Assembly (NCBI RefSeq): GCF_003725335.1
Contig: NZ_QIBY01000006.1
Span: 50,980-114,979 of the forward strand
Length of the DNA: 64,000 nucleotides
From: Parvibacter caecicola
GTDB lineage: Bacteria > Actinomycetota > Coriobacteriia > Coriobacteriales > Eggerthellaceae
Reading direction: 5' to 3'
Shown here: positions 18,594-26,198 of the stretch, piece by piece
How the letters are laid out: the number at the start of each line of letters is the position of its first letter
Numbering within the stretch: position 1 is the stretch's first letter
Program-made: the position numbers and the translations under genes
The notes under the pieces: model-generated
What the model was told of the DNA's origin: nothing
The model's input: the letters and a program-made list of their open reading frames with translations, nothing else
Database searches by the model: none

Positions 18594-19552
18594 TATTCCT
18601 TTAGAACGCGGGCGAGGAGGGAGCCGGGATAGACCACCGGGTATTCGCGCAGAGTGAACAGCAGGCCGGAAGCGGGGCACACCACCTCTTGCATCACCGC
18701 CCCCTGCAGCGGGTCCACAATCTGGCCGATCACCTCTCCTGCCCCCACCCGCACACCATGACGGGCCTGGGCCAAAAAGATGCCGGCGGCTTTGGCGTTC
18801 AGGAACTCCACCGCTTTGTCGCCGCTTATCACCGGCGCGCCGTGGGCCTGCACCGGGCCGCCCCACATGCCGAAATGGGCCGCCAGCCGCAGCAACCCTT
18901 CCGCCAGCTTGCGGTCCTCATCAGGGGTGATGCGCATGCCCACGCCGGTTTCCACCACCAGCGTGGGGGTATCGCGGGCGTTCAGCGCATAGGCCAAGGT
19001 GGATTGCAGCACCGTGGCGGAGGCGTGCACCCATACGAAATCAACGTTCAGCAGCGGCGCCAGCGGCAGCAGCGCCTCGGCGGTGTTCTCGTTGATGCGC
19101 ACCTGGGGCATCTCCCGCAAAAAGATGTTGCTGGCATGGATGTCCACGCAGGCCACGGCCCCTTCGATGTCGTCCACCACCGCAGCGGCCAGCGCCTCGG
19201 TAAGGGGGCCGCCGGAATCGCCGGGAAAGATGCGATTCAAATCCAGGTCGAAACCGGGCACCCCGCGCTCCACCGCGTTGATACCCAGGGGATTGATGGC
19301 CGGGTAAATGTCCACGATGCCCTGTAGCTGATCCAGGTGGGTGTTCAGGGTTTGGGCCAGGTGGAACGCCACGTACTGGCCCTCCAGCTCGTCGCCGTGG
19401 ATGCCGGTGACCACCGCCAGCCGCGGCGCATTTTCCAGCACTCGCGGGTCGTCCGCCGCCGCCTTCGCCAGCTGGGCCCCCACAATGCGGTTCTTCTGCA
19501 CGCGCAAATGCTCGCGCACCGGCAGCTCAACGCTGAAAACAGTCTCAATCAT
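18593..19552 (-). CDS. AstE/aspartoacylase-family zinc hydrolase (M14-like)
   Basis: A 319-residue member of the succinylglutamate desuccinylase/aspartoacylase family. The zinc ligands are in place: VTGIHGDELEG (His and Glu, about residues 48-58) and VDIHAS (His near 139), and VVETGVG could supply the catalytic Glu. The C-terminal 80 residues form a lipoyl-like beta domain (GAGEVIGQIVDPLQG). The substrate is unknown; such enzymes deacylate N-acyl amino acids or related amides. It follows a paralogue by 9 bp, with TAGGAGG before its ATG. Confidence 0.82.
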   Translation of the reverse strand: MIETVFSVELPVREHLRVQKNRIVGAQLAKAAADDPRVLENAPRLAVVTGIHGDELEGQYVAFHLAQTLNTHLDQLQGIVDIYPAINPLGINAVERGVPGFDLDLNRIFPGDSGGPLTEALAAAVVDDIEGAVACVDIHASNIFLREMPQVRINENTAEALLPLAPLLNVDFVWVHASATVLQSTLAYALNARDTPTLVVETGVGMRITPDEDRKLAEGLLRLAAHFGMWGGPVQAHGAPVISGDKAVEFLNAKAAGIFLAQARHGVRVGAGEVIGQIVDPLQGAVMQEVVCPASGLLFTLREYPVVYPGSLLARVLKE

Positions 19553-19561
19553 GGCGCCCTC

Positions 19562-20530
19562 CTACAGCACTTCCGACGCGTGCAGCACTTTGAAGGCGAT
19601 GGTCTCGCCGTTAATCAGCTCCGATTCGTGGATGAAGAACACCGTGCCGGAAACCGGGCTCACAAGCACCTCCCGCACCGCGCAATTGTCGGTGTCCAGA
19701 ATTTCCGCCAGCACGTCTCCCTGCTGCACCGTCTGGGTAACGGCCACCACGGGGCGGAAGAAGCCGGCCCGCTGCGTGCGCACGTTCACCAAGTCTTCCT
19801 CACGGGCCCATTGGGTTTCGGCGGCGGGAGCCAGCAGTTCCCCTTCCGCCAGCGTTATAGCGCCGATGCCCTCCATGAACTGCAGGATGCGCGCCAACAC
19901 GAACTGGGCCGCCCGTTCGTTGATGCTGCTGGTCACCGACGAGTACACGCTGCAAGCATAGGTGTTCCACACCTGCCAGTTGTAGTTCAAGGTAGTGGTG
20001 TCGAAGGGAGACGGCTCCTTCACCAGCGCGTACCGGAAGCCGAACATGCGGGCCAAATCGCGCAGCCGCGCCGGGTCCAGCGCCTTCGCGTTGGTCACGC
20101 GCACATGGGGCTCGAAGTGGCCGGGCAAGTAGTAGCTGGCCAGCTGGATGCCGTAAGTGGCGTGCTGAATGTGCTCGAACAGCCCGGCGGCGATGCGCTG
20201 GGTGGTTTCCCCTTGGTCGTAGCCGGGGAACATGCGGTTGATGTCGGTGGAGTCCATGGGCCAGAACCGATGGGCAATGTTCATGGAAAACGAGTTCACC
20301 ACCGGAATCACCAGCATCTTCACGCGGCCGGTGATGCGCCCTTCCTCTTCCAGCTGCTGCAGCCGCTGCACCAGCCGGGCGCAAATGTAGGCCTGCTGTA
20401 TCTCGTTGCCGCGCAGCGCCCCCACCACCGCTAAGCTTTCCGGCGCATCGGCGGACCCGAACTCGGTGCCTTTGATGGCGAGGGTTTCGCGATAGGGGGT
20501 TTCCAGGCGGAAAAGCTCTTTTTGATGCAT
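19562..20530 (-). CDS. AstE/M14-like paralogue with altered zinc site
   Basis: A 322-residue paralogue of the next gene, with similar length and the same C-terminal beta domain (TVQQGDVLAEILDTDNC, VSPVSGTVFFI). At the place of the zinc motif GxHGDE it reads GALRGNEIQQ, so the His ligand is Arg, and the DIHAS motif is replaced by LASYYLPGHFEPH. It may use a different ligand set, or be a non-catalytic partner of the second protein. The two genes form an operon; ATG 20530 follows GAAGGAGAA. Confidence 0.75.
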   Translation of the reverse strand: MHQKELFRLETPYRETLAIKGTEFGSADAPESLAVVGALRGNEIQQAYICARLVQRLQQLEEEGRITGRVKMLVIPVVNSFSMNIAHRFWPMDSTDINRMFPGYDQGETTQRIAAGLFEHIQHATYGIQLASYYLPGHFEPHVRVTNAKALDPARLRDLARMFGFRYALVKEPSPFDTTTLNYNWQVWNTYACSVYSSVTSSINERAAQFVLARILQFMEGIGAITLAEGELLAPAAETQWAREEDLVNVRTQRAGFFRPVVAVTQTVQQGDVLAEILDTDNCAVREVLVSPVSGTVFFIHESELINGETIAFKVLHASEVL

Positions 20531-20600
20531 GGTTCTCCTTCAGGTGGGGCGTGGGCATCTTACCACGAGCGCCCGGGCCGCTTCCGTTGGGCAACCATTT

Positions 20601-20630
20601 TTGCGCGGGCTGGCAAGGGGCGGTTAAACT
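20601..20630 (+). promoter_or_regulatory. Possible promoter of the acidic hypothetical gene
   Basis: TTGCGC (20601-20606), 18-bp spacer, TAAACT (20625-20630), about 30 bp before the start codon. Confidence 0.4.
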
Positions 20631-20660
20631 AGGGAAAACTGCAACTGAAAGGAGCCTTTC

Positions 20661-21236
20661 ATGGCCGATCGCGTTTTGGAAACCATGCCCGAGGAAGTGC
20701 CCGAGCTGCCCGAGCTGCTGGAGAAAGTGATCATTTTCGCCCTTGAGGAAATGAAGGAGAAGATGGAGAAGGGCGAGGACATCGTGCCCTTCACCTGCCT
20801 GGTGGTGAAAGACAACCTGTTCATGGAGTCGCACCCCGGCGACACCCCCGACCAGTGCTTTGCCGACGCCCGCCACACGGTGGAAGGGGCCCGCGGCGCC
20901 GATGCTTATGCCATGGGCTACGACGGCTACATCGAAACCGACGAGGGCGTGAAGGACGCGCTGATTGCCGAGGGCGGCATGCCGGGCGACGAGGCGGGGC
21001 ATGCCGTCGGCTACCTGTACACGGTGGACGCCGACGGCAACATCACCTTTGGCGAAGAGGCTGCTTACATCGGCGAGGCCCCCAACTTCATGGAGGGCCT
21101 AAAGGAAGCCGACGAGTACTCCCCCGAGGAAATGGACCAGCGTTACGTTGAGCTGGAGGACGACGGCGAAGGGCTGTACAATCCCGAGGCCAACCCCACC
21201 GAGGACTACGCCGAAGTAGAAGACGACGGCGAATAG
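20661..21236 (+). CDS. Acidic hypothetical protein
   Basis: A 191-residue cytosolic-looking protein that I do not recognise. It is very acidic, especially the last 60 residues (ELEDDGEG, EVEDDGE). The middle has an alternating pattern suggesting a compact alpha/beta fold (VPFTCLVVKDNLFMESHPG, GADAYAMGYDGYIETDEG, HAVGYLYTVDADGNITFGEEA). No signal peptide or membrane segment is seen. The start has a strong GAAAGGAG. Monocistronic, divergent from the AstE-like pair. The strong ribosome binding site and orderly codon use support a real gene. Confidence 0.75.
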   Translation: MADRVLETMPEEVPELPELLEKVIIFALEEMKEKMEKGEDIVPFTCLVVKDNLFMESHPGDTPDQCFADARHTVEGARGADAYAMGYDGYIETDEGVKDALIAEGGMPGDEAGHAVGYLYTVDADGNITFGEEAAYIGEAPNFMEGLKEADEYSPEEMDQRYVELEDDGEGLYNPEANPTEDYAEVEDDGE

Positions 21237-21297
21237 CCTCCGCTACAACCAGCTCCCGGCGGTTCGCCCGCCAGGGACCCTTTCCTGTTTCCGAAAC

Positions 21298-21421
21298 TGC
21301 CATATCCTCGTTTTTTTGACGGCCCCTGCCACGTTTTCGAGGATACGGCAATTTTTTCGGCTGATTTTTGCCACATCCTCGTATTTGGTGCAGATTCCGC
21401 ACAAAACGAGAGGATATGGCA
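21298..21421. repeat. Cluster of four alternating CGAGGATAYGGCA motifs
   Basis: TGCCATATCCTCG (21298-21310), CGAGGATACGGCA (21338-21350), TGCCACATCCTCG (21369-21381) and GAGGATATGGCA (21410-21421) alternate in orientation in a 124-bp stretch between two convergent genes. They form two inverted pairs. No gene overlaps them. Confidence 0.8.
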
Positions 21422-21503
21422 GTTTTCGCCCATGGGGCAATCCGCGCATGCCGGGGATGCTCTCTTTCGAGCGCGCACCGGGGAACGTTCGCTTTTGGCG
21501 TGC

Positions 21504-22376
21504 CTAGAACGTGAGGTATTGATCCGGTTGGTTTTGGGAGGTGGCGTCTCCCAGGGAGGCGCTTACCTCTTGGGTTTGCACGGCGGCGCCCCGGAAGATA
21601 CCGCACTCGATGGGGCAATCCTCAAAATCGCGGCCGGTGGCGAACAGCATGTAGCGGTCGTCGATCTCATTGTTGTTGGTGGGATCAAAGCCGCACCAGC
21701 GGCGGCCGTCGTGTACCTCCACCCATGCGTGAGTGGCACCGTGGCCCACCATCAACCCCGTCACATAGCGGGCCGGAATTCCCAGGCTGCGGCACAGCGA
21801 AATCATCACGTGAGCATAGTCTTGGCACACCCCGGTTTCGCAACCGAAGGCCTCGGCGGCCGTGGTAGCCGTGGATGTGGCGCCTGGCACGTAGGAAAAC
21901 CGCGCGTGCACCGCCTCGCATAGCGCCCGCACCTGCGCCAAGACGCCTCCTCCGCCAGCGCACCGCGGCAGGTTGCCGCCTTCGCCAGTCCCCTGCGCCA
22001 GGGCACAGCCGCCAACAGCGCCCACCACCTCGCGGGCGAATGTCGCCATCTCGGCCGTAGCGCCGGTGAGCCGCGTGGGCTGCACAAACATGGGGTGGCA
22101 GGGCGTTTCCCCCGCTAAGTCGCAGGCCACCATCACGTGACCGGTGGTGTAAAAGTTGAAACTGCCGTGTTCCTGGGGCAGGTAACCCACAATGATGCGA
22201 TTGCCGAAACCATCCTCCTGCTCGGCCAGGGACGCCCGTGGCGATGTAAAAATCTGCGCGTCCATCACCGTTTGGGTGTTGGCGCTTTTCGGCAAACAGC
22301 GCAGCACGAAGCTGTGGTCAGTCACCGGGCAGCTGAAGCTGAGGGACGTTTCAAACACGTAGGTGAGAATGCGCAT
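21504..22376 (-). CDS. Transglutaminase-like cysteine peptidase family protein
   Basis: A 290-residue protein with the transglutaminase-like core: an N-terminal beta region common to bacterial members, then the triad Cys in GVCQDYAHVMISLC (about residues 183-196), His in GATHAWVEVHDGRRW and Asp in GFDPTNN. No signal peptide, so it is probably cytoplasmic. It is the third gene of a conserved set with a circularly permuted ATP-grasp and an alpha-E protein, starting 9 bp after the latter. These sets are thought to make and trim peptide-like products, but the substrate is unknown. Confidence 0.87.
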   Translation of the reverse strand: MRILTYVFETSLSFSCPVTDHSFVLRCLPKSANTQTVMDAQIFTSPRASLAEQEDGFGNRIIVGYLPQEHGSFNFYTTGHVMVACDLAGETPCHPMFVQPTRLTGATAEMATFAREVVGAVGGCALAQGTGEGGNLPRCAGGGGVLAQVRALCEAVHARFSYVPGATSTATTAAEAFGCETGVCQDYAHVMISLCRSLGIPARYVTGLMVGHGATHAWVEVHDGRRWCGFDPTNNNEIDDRYMLFATGRDFEDCPIECGIFRGAAVQTQEVSASLGDATSQNQPDQYLTF

Positions 22377-22385
22377 GCGGCCCCC

Positions 22386-23069
22386 TTAGAACAACTGCGC
22401 TACAAGCGCTAGCAGCTGTCCCAACTGCTGATAGGTAACCGCATCGGGGAAGCTGGGGGCGAACACGGCATCTACCAATTGCTTTAAGATATCGCGGTTG
22501 TAATCCATACCGGTGCGGTCGATGCGGCTGGCCAACTTTTGCACCTCGCGGCGCAAATCGCCCAGCCGATACCCCAGCCGAGCGTACAAATCCAGTCGCT
22601 CCACCGAGAAGCCGCACTTGATGATGTTGCGGGCGGCATCGTTGGCAATGTAGTCGTCGCAGCTGCCCTTGAAGGCCATAATGCTGTCGGTGACCGACTG
22701 CAAATCCAACAGCGGCGTGTCCGATGCGGCCGCCGCCTGCGAATCGTTCAGCGCCATCTGCACGTAGGCGGCCGATTCGCTGCCAATCACATCGCGCAGA
22801 ACCACAGCGTTGTCGCTGGCGGCATTCAGCGAATAGGCAATGGATGCCGACAGGCTGGGGCTGAACAAGCAGTCGCGAAAGAACTGATCGGGGTTGTCTT
22901 CCTCTTGGTTGAAGCCCAGCTCTTCCAGCTGTCCCTTCCAGTTGCCCTCCACCGAGTCCAGCGAGGCATCGTAGGCTTCCAGCACAAAATGCAGGGTGGT
23001 GTAGCTACGCTCAACGTAGCGCCCCAGCCAAAGCAGCCGGTCCACCCGCTCTATCGAGAGAGAACCCAT
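22386..23069 (-). CDS. Alpha-E domain protein (DUF403)
   Basis: A 227-residue all-helical alpha-E protein. The N-terminal IERVDRLLWLGRYVERSYTT is the family signature and helices continue to the C-terminus. Alpha-E proteins nearly always accompany circularly permuted ATP-grasp and transglutaminase genes, as here, and are thought to be part of a peptide-ligating system. It overlaps the ATP-grasp gene by 19 bp, so translation is likely coupled. Slightly shorter than the common roughly 310 residues. Confidence 0.85.
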   Translation of the reverse strand: MGSLSIERVDRLLWLGRYVERSYTTLHFVLEAYDASLDSVEGNWKGQLEELGFNQEEDNPDQFFRDCLFSPSLSASIAYSLNAASDNAVVLRDVIGSESAAYVQMALNDSQAAAASDTPLLDLQSVTDSIMAFKGSCDDYIANDAARNIIKCGFSVERLDLYARLGYRLGDLRREVQKLASRIDRTGMDYNRDILKQLVDAVFAPSFPDAVTYQQLGQLLALVAQLF

Positions 23070-24409
23070 GTGTCCTTAAACCCTCCTCCTTGAGATGAAT
23101 TCACCACACTGGAGCCTTCCTCGCGGGCGTACCGGGTAAGGCCGCTGGGCCACACCGTGGTGCGCTCGCCGGAAAGCACGAAGGTGCGAAGATCGGCCTT
23201 GCGGGGCACCTCTTCGCCGTTTATCCAAGTGGGAAGGCACTTGAAGTCAATCACTTCCTGGGCAATGAAGCGACGCGGCTGCTCCTTCACCTGGGCCAGC
23301 AGCCCGGCCAGCTCCTCGGGGGCCAAATCGCTACCGAACATCACTCCATAGCCGCCGGCCTCCGCCACGTCTTTGATCACCAGCCGTTCCGCGTTGTCCA
23401 GCACGTAAGCCAAATCGTCCTCGTAATAGGGAAGGTAAGTGGGGGCATTAGCCAAAATGGGCTTCTCCCCCAGGTAGTACTCCACCATTTTGGGCACGAA
23501 GTAGTAGATACCCTTATCGTCCGCCGCCCCGTTGCCCGGCGCATTGATAATGGCCAGGTTGCCGGCGCGGTAGGCAGTCATGATGTTGGGTACGCCGATG
23601 AGGCTTTCCGGAAGGAAGCACAGCGGGTCCAGATACTCGTCCGACAAGCGGCGGTACACCGCCCCCACTCGTGCATTGCGAATGCTGTCGCGGTAGTACA
23701 GCACCTCGTTTTCCACGAACAGCTCGGAGGGCTCGGCCAGCACCGCACCGATGCGCTCGGCCAGGTAGGAATGCTCGAAGTAGGCGGCGTTGTAACGGCC
23801 CGGCGTCAATACCACGTTGATGCCGCCGCAGTTCACATTGTCCATCACTTCCCGCAGCCGGGCGGGATAATCGCGATTGTCTACCAGCGGAGCGCTCTGG
23901 AAGGTTTGGGCGTCGCACCGGCGACACAGTGTGCGGGCCACCAGCGGATATGAGGCCCCCGACGGGATGCGCAGGTTGTCCTCAAGCACGTACCAGGCGC
24001 CATCGGCCCCTTCCACCAAATCGATACCGGAAATGTGGGAAAAGATGCCCTTCGGCGGCACAATGCGCTCCACTTGGGGCAAAAATCCAGAGGAGGCGTA
24101 GGCGAAATGCTGCGGCACTACGCCATCGCGGATGATTTCAGCATCGGTGTACAAATCGCGCAGATAGGCGTTCAGGGCATCTACCCGCTGAATGAGGCCC
24201 CGCTCCAGCACCGCCCAATCATCGGCGGGAATGACCCGCGGGATGGCGTCGAAGGGGAAAAGCCGCTCCTCGAACTGACCGTTTTTATACAGCCCAAACT
24301 TCACTCCGTAACGGGCCAGCTGTTGGTTGATGCGGGGACTATAACCCACCAATCGCGAATAAAGCTGCGGCTGCCCAGCGCCGTGCGGGCATTCCTCCGA
24401 ATGCGTCAT
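23051..24409 (-). CDS. Circularly permuted ATP-grasp type 2 protein
   Basis: A 452-residue DUF404/DUF407 protein: circularly permuted ATP-grasp ligase, first gene of the ATP-grasp/alpha-E/transglutaminase operon. Typical sequence includes GIDLVEGADGAWYVLEDNLRIPSG split here as GIDLVEGADGAWY and VLEDNLRIPSG, PGRYNAAYFEHSYLA, NAPGNGAADDKGIYYFVP and VIKDVAEAGGYGV. The start at 24409 follows GAAGGGAA; the upstream in-frame extension has no similarity to the family. It presumably forms amide bonds in an unknown peptide-like product. Confidence 0.88.
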   Translation of the reverse strand: MTHSEECPHGAGQPQLYSRLVGYSPRINQQLARYGVKFGLYKNGQFEERLFPFDAIPRVIPADDWAVLERGLIQRVDALNAYLRDLYTDAEIIRDGVVPQHFAYASSGFLPQVERIVPPKGIFSHISGIDLVEGADGAWYVLEDNLRIPSGASYPLVARTLCRRCDAQTFQSAPLVDNRDYPARLREVMDNVNCGGINVVLTPGRYNAAYFEHSYLAERIGAVLAEPSELFVENEVLYYRDSIRNARVGAVYRRLSDEYLDPLCFLPESLIGVPNIMTAYRAGNLAIINAPGNGAADDKGIYYFVPKMVEYYLGEKPILANAPTYLPYYEDDLAYVLDNAERLVIKDVAEAGGYGVMFGSDLAPEELAGLLAQVKEQPRRFIAQEVIDFKCLPTWINGEEVPRKADLRTFVLSGERTTVWPSGLTRYAREEGSSVVNSSQGGGFKDTWVLSR

Positions 24410-24575
24410 AGGCGTTCCCTTCCCAAAAAAGCTGATTCCCACAGCGCCGCCGAACGCCAAAGTCCCCTCGCTCGCACGGCTTTTCTGCCATGGTAGCGGT
24501 TTGATGGACTTGTGCGCGCGAGATTCCCCATCTCCCCAGAACAACCGCATGACGGGGCACCATCTCAGGTCGAAT

Positions 24576-24603
24576 TCGTAGGGCAGAGATTCTATCTCTG
24601 CCT
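24576..24603 (-). repeat. Palindromic repeat family C, copy 5
   Basis: Copy of the GGCAGAGATTCTATCTCTGCC hairpin, upstream of the ATP-grasp operon. Confidence 0.9.
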
Positions 24604-24655
24604 GAAGCTGCAACCCCGCGCGGTCTGTCCGTTTAGGCCGAAACAGAATCTCGAA

Positions 24656-24684
24656 TGAGACAAAGGGACAACCCTAATGACTCA
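24656..24684 (+). repeat. Palindromic repeat family D, copy 2
   Basis: A 29-bp copy, TGAGACAAAGGGACA then ACCCTAATGACTCA; the right arm has lost one pair compared with the other copies. Confidence 0.85.
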
Positions 24685-24696
24685 TTCCCATAACGC

Positions 24697-24726
24697 AAGG
24701 AACCCCAGGGTTACCTGGGGTTCCTT
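24697..24726 (-). terminator. Terminator-like hairpin after tRNA-Ser (CGA)
   Basis: Perfect 13-bp arms (AAGGAACCCCAGG/CCTGGGGTTCCTT) with a 4-nt loop. The U-rich tail in the minus direction is weak. Confidence 0.55.
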
Positions 24727-24736
24727 TGGTTTAAAC

Positions 24737-24829
24737 TGGCGGAGGAGGAGGGATTCGAACCCTCGTTACGCGGGTTACGCGTAAAACGGTTTTCGAGACC
24801 GCCGCATTCAACCACTCTGCCACCCCTCC
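24737..24829 (-). tRNA. tRNA-Ser (CGA)
   Basis: A 93-nt class II tRNA on the minus strand. Acceptor GGAGGGG pairs with CTCCTCC, the anticodon loop CTCGAAA gives CGA, a long variable arm and T-arm GAGGGTTCGAATCCCTC follow, and CCA is encoded. Confidence 0.95.
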
Positions 24830-24864
24830 GCATGGGGTTCGGACGGCGCGAACCGCCCTTGTTC

Positions 24865-24889
24865 AAAAAAGCCCTCAACAAATGAGGGC
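24865..24889 (-). terminator. Terminator of tRNA-Ser (GGA)
   Basis: GCCCTCA/TGAGGGC with a 5-nt loop, then TTTTTT on the minus strand. Confidence 0.8.
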
Positions 24890-24898
24890 GGATAATTC

Positions 24899-24990
24899 TG
24901 GCGGAGAGATGGGGATTCGAACCCCAGATACGCTTTTGGCGCATACACGATTTCCAATCGTGCTCCTTCGGCCAGCTCGGACATCTCTCC
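24899..24990 (-). tRNA. tRNA-Ser (GGA)
   Basis: A 92-nt class II tRNA on the minus strand. Acceptor GGAGAGA/TCTCTCC, anticodon loop TTGGAAA giving GGA, long variable arm, encoded CCA. Similar to the neighbouring tRNA-Ser (CGA) but with its own terminator. Confidence 0.95.
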
Positions 24991-25161
24991 GCGTATTCAG
25001 GCCTGTGCGTTAGCAGAGCCGCCCCCGCACAGTAGCTAAGCATTGTAACAAATCCCACCGGTTTCACAAGGGGCAATTCTCGTCTCCGCCCGCAACGGGC
25101 GCGGAAGGTTCGGGTACAATGCCCCTATCGTCCGCCCGTCCGCTTCCGAAGGAACCGCCCC

Positions 25162-25965
25162 ATGCCCTGCACCCCCGTCGCGCCCCCGTTTCTGCAGATT
25201 CGCGATGCCGTGGTGCGCCGGGAAGGGCGGCCCATTTTGGAAATCGATTCCCTCAGCATTGCAGAAGGGGAATCCATCTGCCTGCTGGGCCCTAACGGGG
25301 CGGGGAAATCCACCTTCATCCAGCTGATTACCCGCGAAGTGCTGCCACTTCACCGCAACGAGACGCCAGTGCTGTTCCGCGGCCAAGAACGCCCGCTGCT
25401 TACCGAAGTGCGCGCGGCGCTGGGCATCGTGTCCTCTTCGATGCAGAAGCAAATCGCCGTGCACCTACCGGCGCTGGACGTGGTGATTGGCGGCCTGTAC
25501 GGGATGCTGGGAGTGCCGCGGCGCATAGAGGTGACCGAAGAGGACCGCCGCCGGGCGCTGGAAACTATGGAAGCACTGGGCATCGCCGATTTGGCAAGCC
25601 GCGATGTGATGACCCTTTCCACCGGCCAAGCGCGACGGGTGCTGATAGCGCGGGCGTTGGTGAGCGAACCTTCGGCCGTCATCTTCGATGAACCCTGCAC
25701 CGGCCTAGACCCGGAAGGCATGTTTTACGTGCGCCGCTGCATGCGCACCGCGGCGCAACAGGGGCGAGCAGTGCTGCTGGTGAGCCACTACCCCGAAGAC
25801 ATCATTCCGGAAATCCAACGGGTGCTGCTGCTGAAAGACGCGCGCATCGTGGCCGATGGCCCCAAGCGGCAACTGCTCACCGATGCCATCATCAGCCAAC
25901 TGTTCGACACCCCCCTGCAGGTGCGCCAGAAAGACGGCTATTACAGCCTGTTTGGAAAATACTGA
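25162..25965 (+). CDS. ABC transporter ATP-binding protein
   Basis: A 267-residue ABC ATPase. Walker A GPNGAGKST near residue 44, a Q-loop at SSSMQKQ, signature LSTGQARRVLIARAL near 153, Walker B AVIFDEPCTGLDP and switch His in LLVSHYPED are all present. The signature is TGQ rather than SGG, as in ModF-like and some iron-complex ATPases. No permease or binding-protein gene is near, so it may serve an unlinked transporter or act as a soluble ABC protein. Confidence 0.85.
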   Translation: MPCTPVAPPFLQIRDAVVRREGRPILEIDSLSIAEGESICLLGPNGAGKSTFIQLITREVLPLHRNETPVLFRGQERPLLTEVRAALGIVSSSMQKQIAVHLPALDVVIGGLYGMLGVPRRIEVTEEDRRRALETMEALGIADLASRDVMTLSTGQARRVLIARALVSEPSAVIFDEPCTGLDPEGMFYVRRCMRTAAQQGRAVLLVSHYPEDIIPEIQRVLLLKDARIVADGPKRQLLTDAIISQLFDTPLQVRQKDGYYSLFGKY

Positions 25966-26010
25966 TTACCGGTCCCTCTTCATAGGGCGGACAACTGCGG
26001 GCTGTTGGTT

Positions 26011-26039
26011 TAGGCAGAGATAGAATCTCTGCCCTACGA
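26011..26039 (+). repeat. Palindromic repeat family C, copy 6
   Basis: Consensus 29-bp copy just downstream of the ABC ATPase gene. Confidence 0.9.
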
Positions 26040-26063
26040 ATTTTCCAACCAGATAGGTGGCAC

Positions 26064-26126
26064 GGGTGACAGGGGGACGTACACCTTTGTCACCAGGTGA
26101 CAAAGGTGTACGTCCCCCTGTCACCC
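26064..26126. repeat. Head-to-head pair of family E repeats (31-bp perfect arms)
   Basis: Two inverted copies of a 30-bp hairpin repeat (each with arms GGTGACA/TGTCACC) separated by a single A. Together they make a 63-bp perfect palindrome with 31-bp arms. It lies between the convergent ABC ATPase and parvulin genes. Confidence 0.95.
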
Positions 26127-26139
26127 CCCCCTGCCGCGC

Positions 26140-26172
26140 AAAAAGGGCGCATCCTTTCGGAAGCGCCCTTTG
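26140..26172 (-). terminator. Terminator of the parvulin lipoprotein gene
   Basis: GGGCGC/GCGCCC with a TTCCGAAAGGAT loop, then TTTTT on the minus strand, about 30 bp after the stop codon. Confidence 0.75.
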
Positions 26173-26198
26173 GTGTGCAATCTGTTGCGCGAAGCCGA

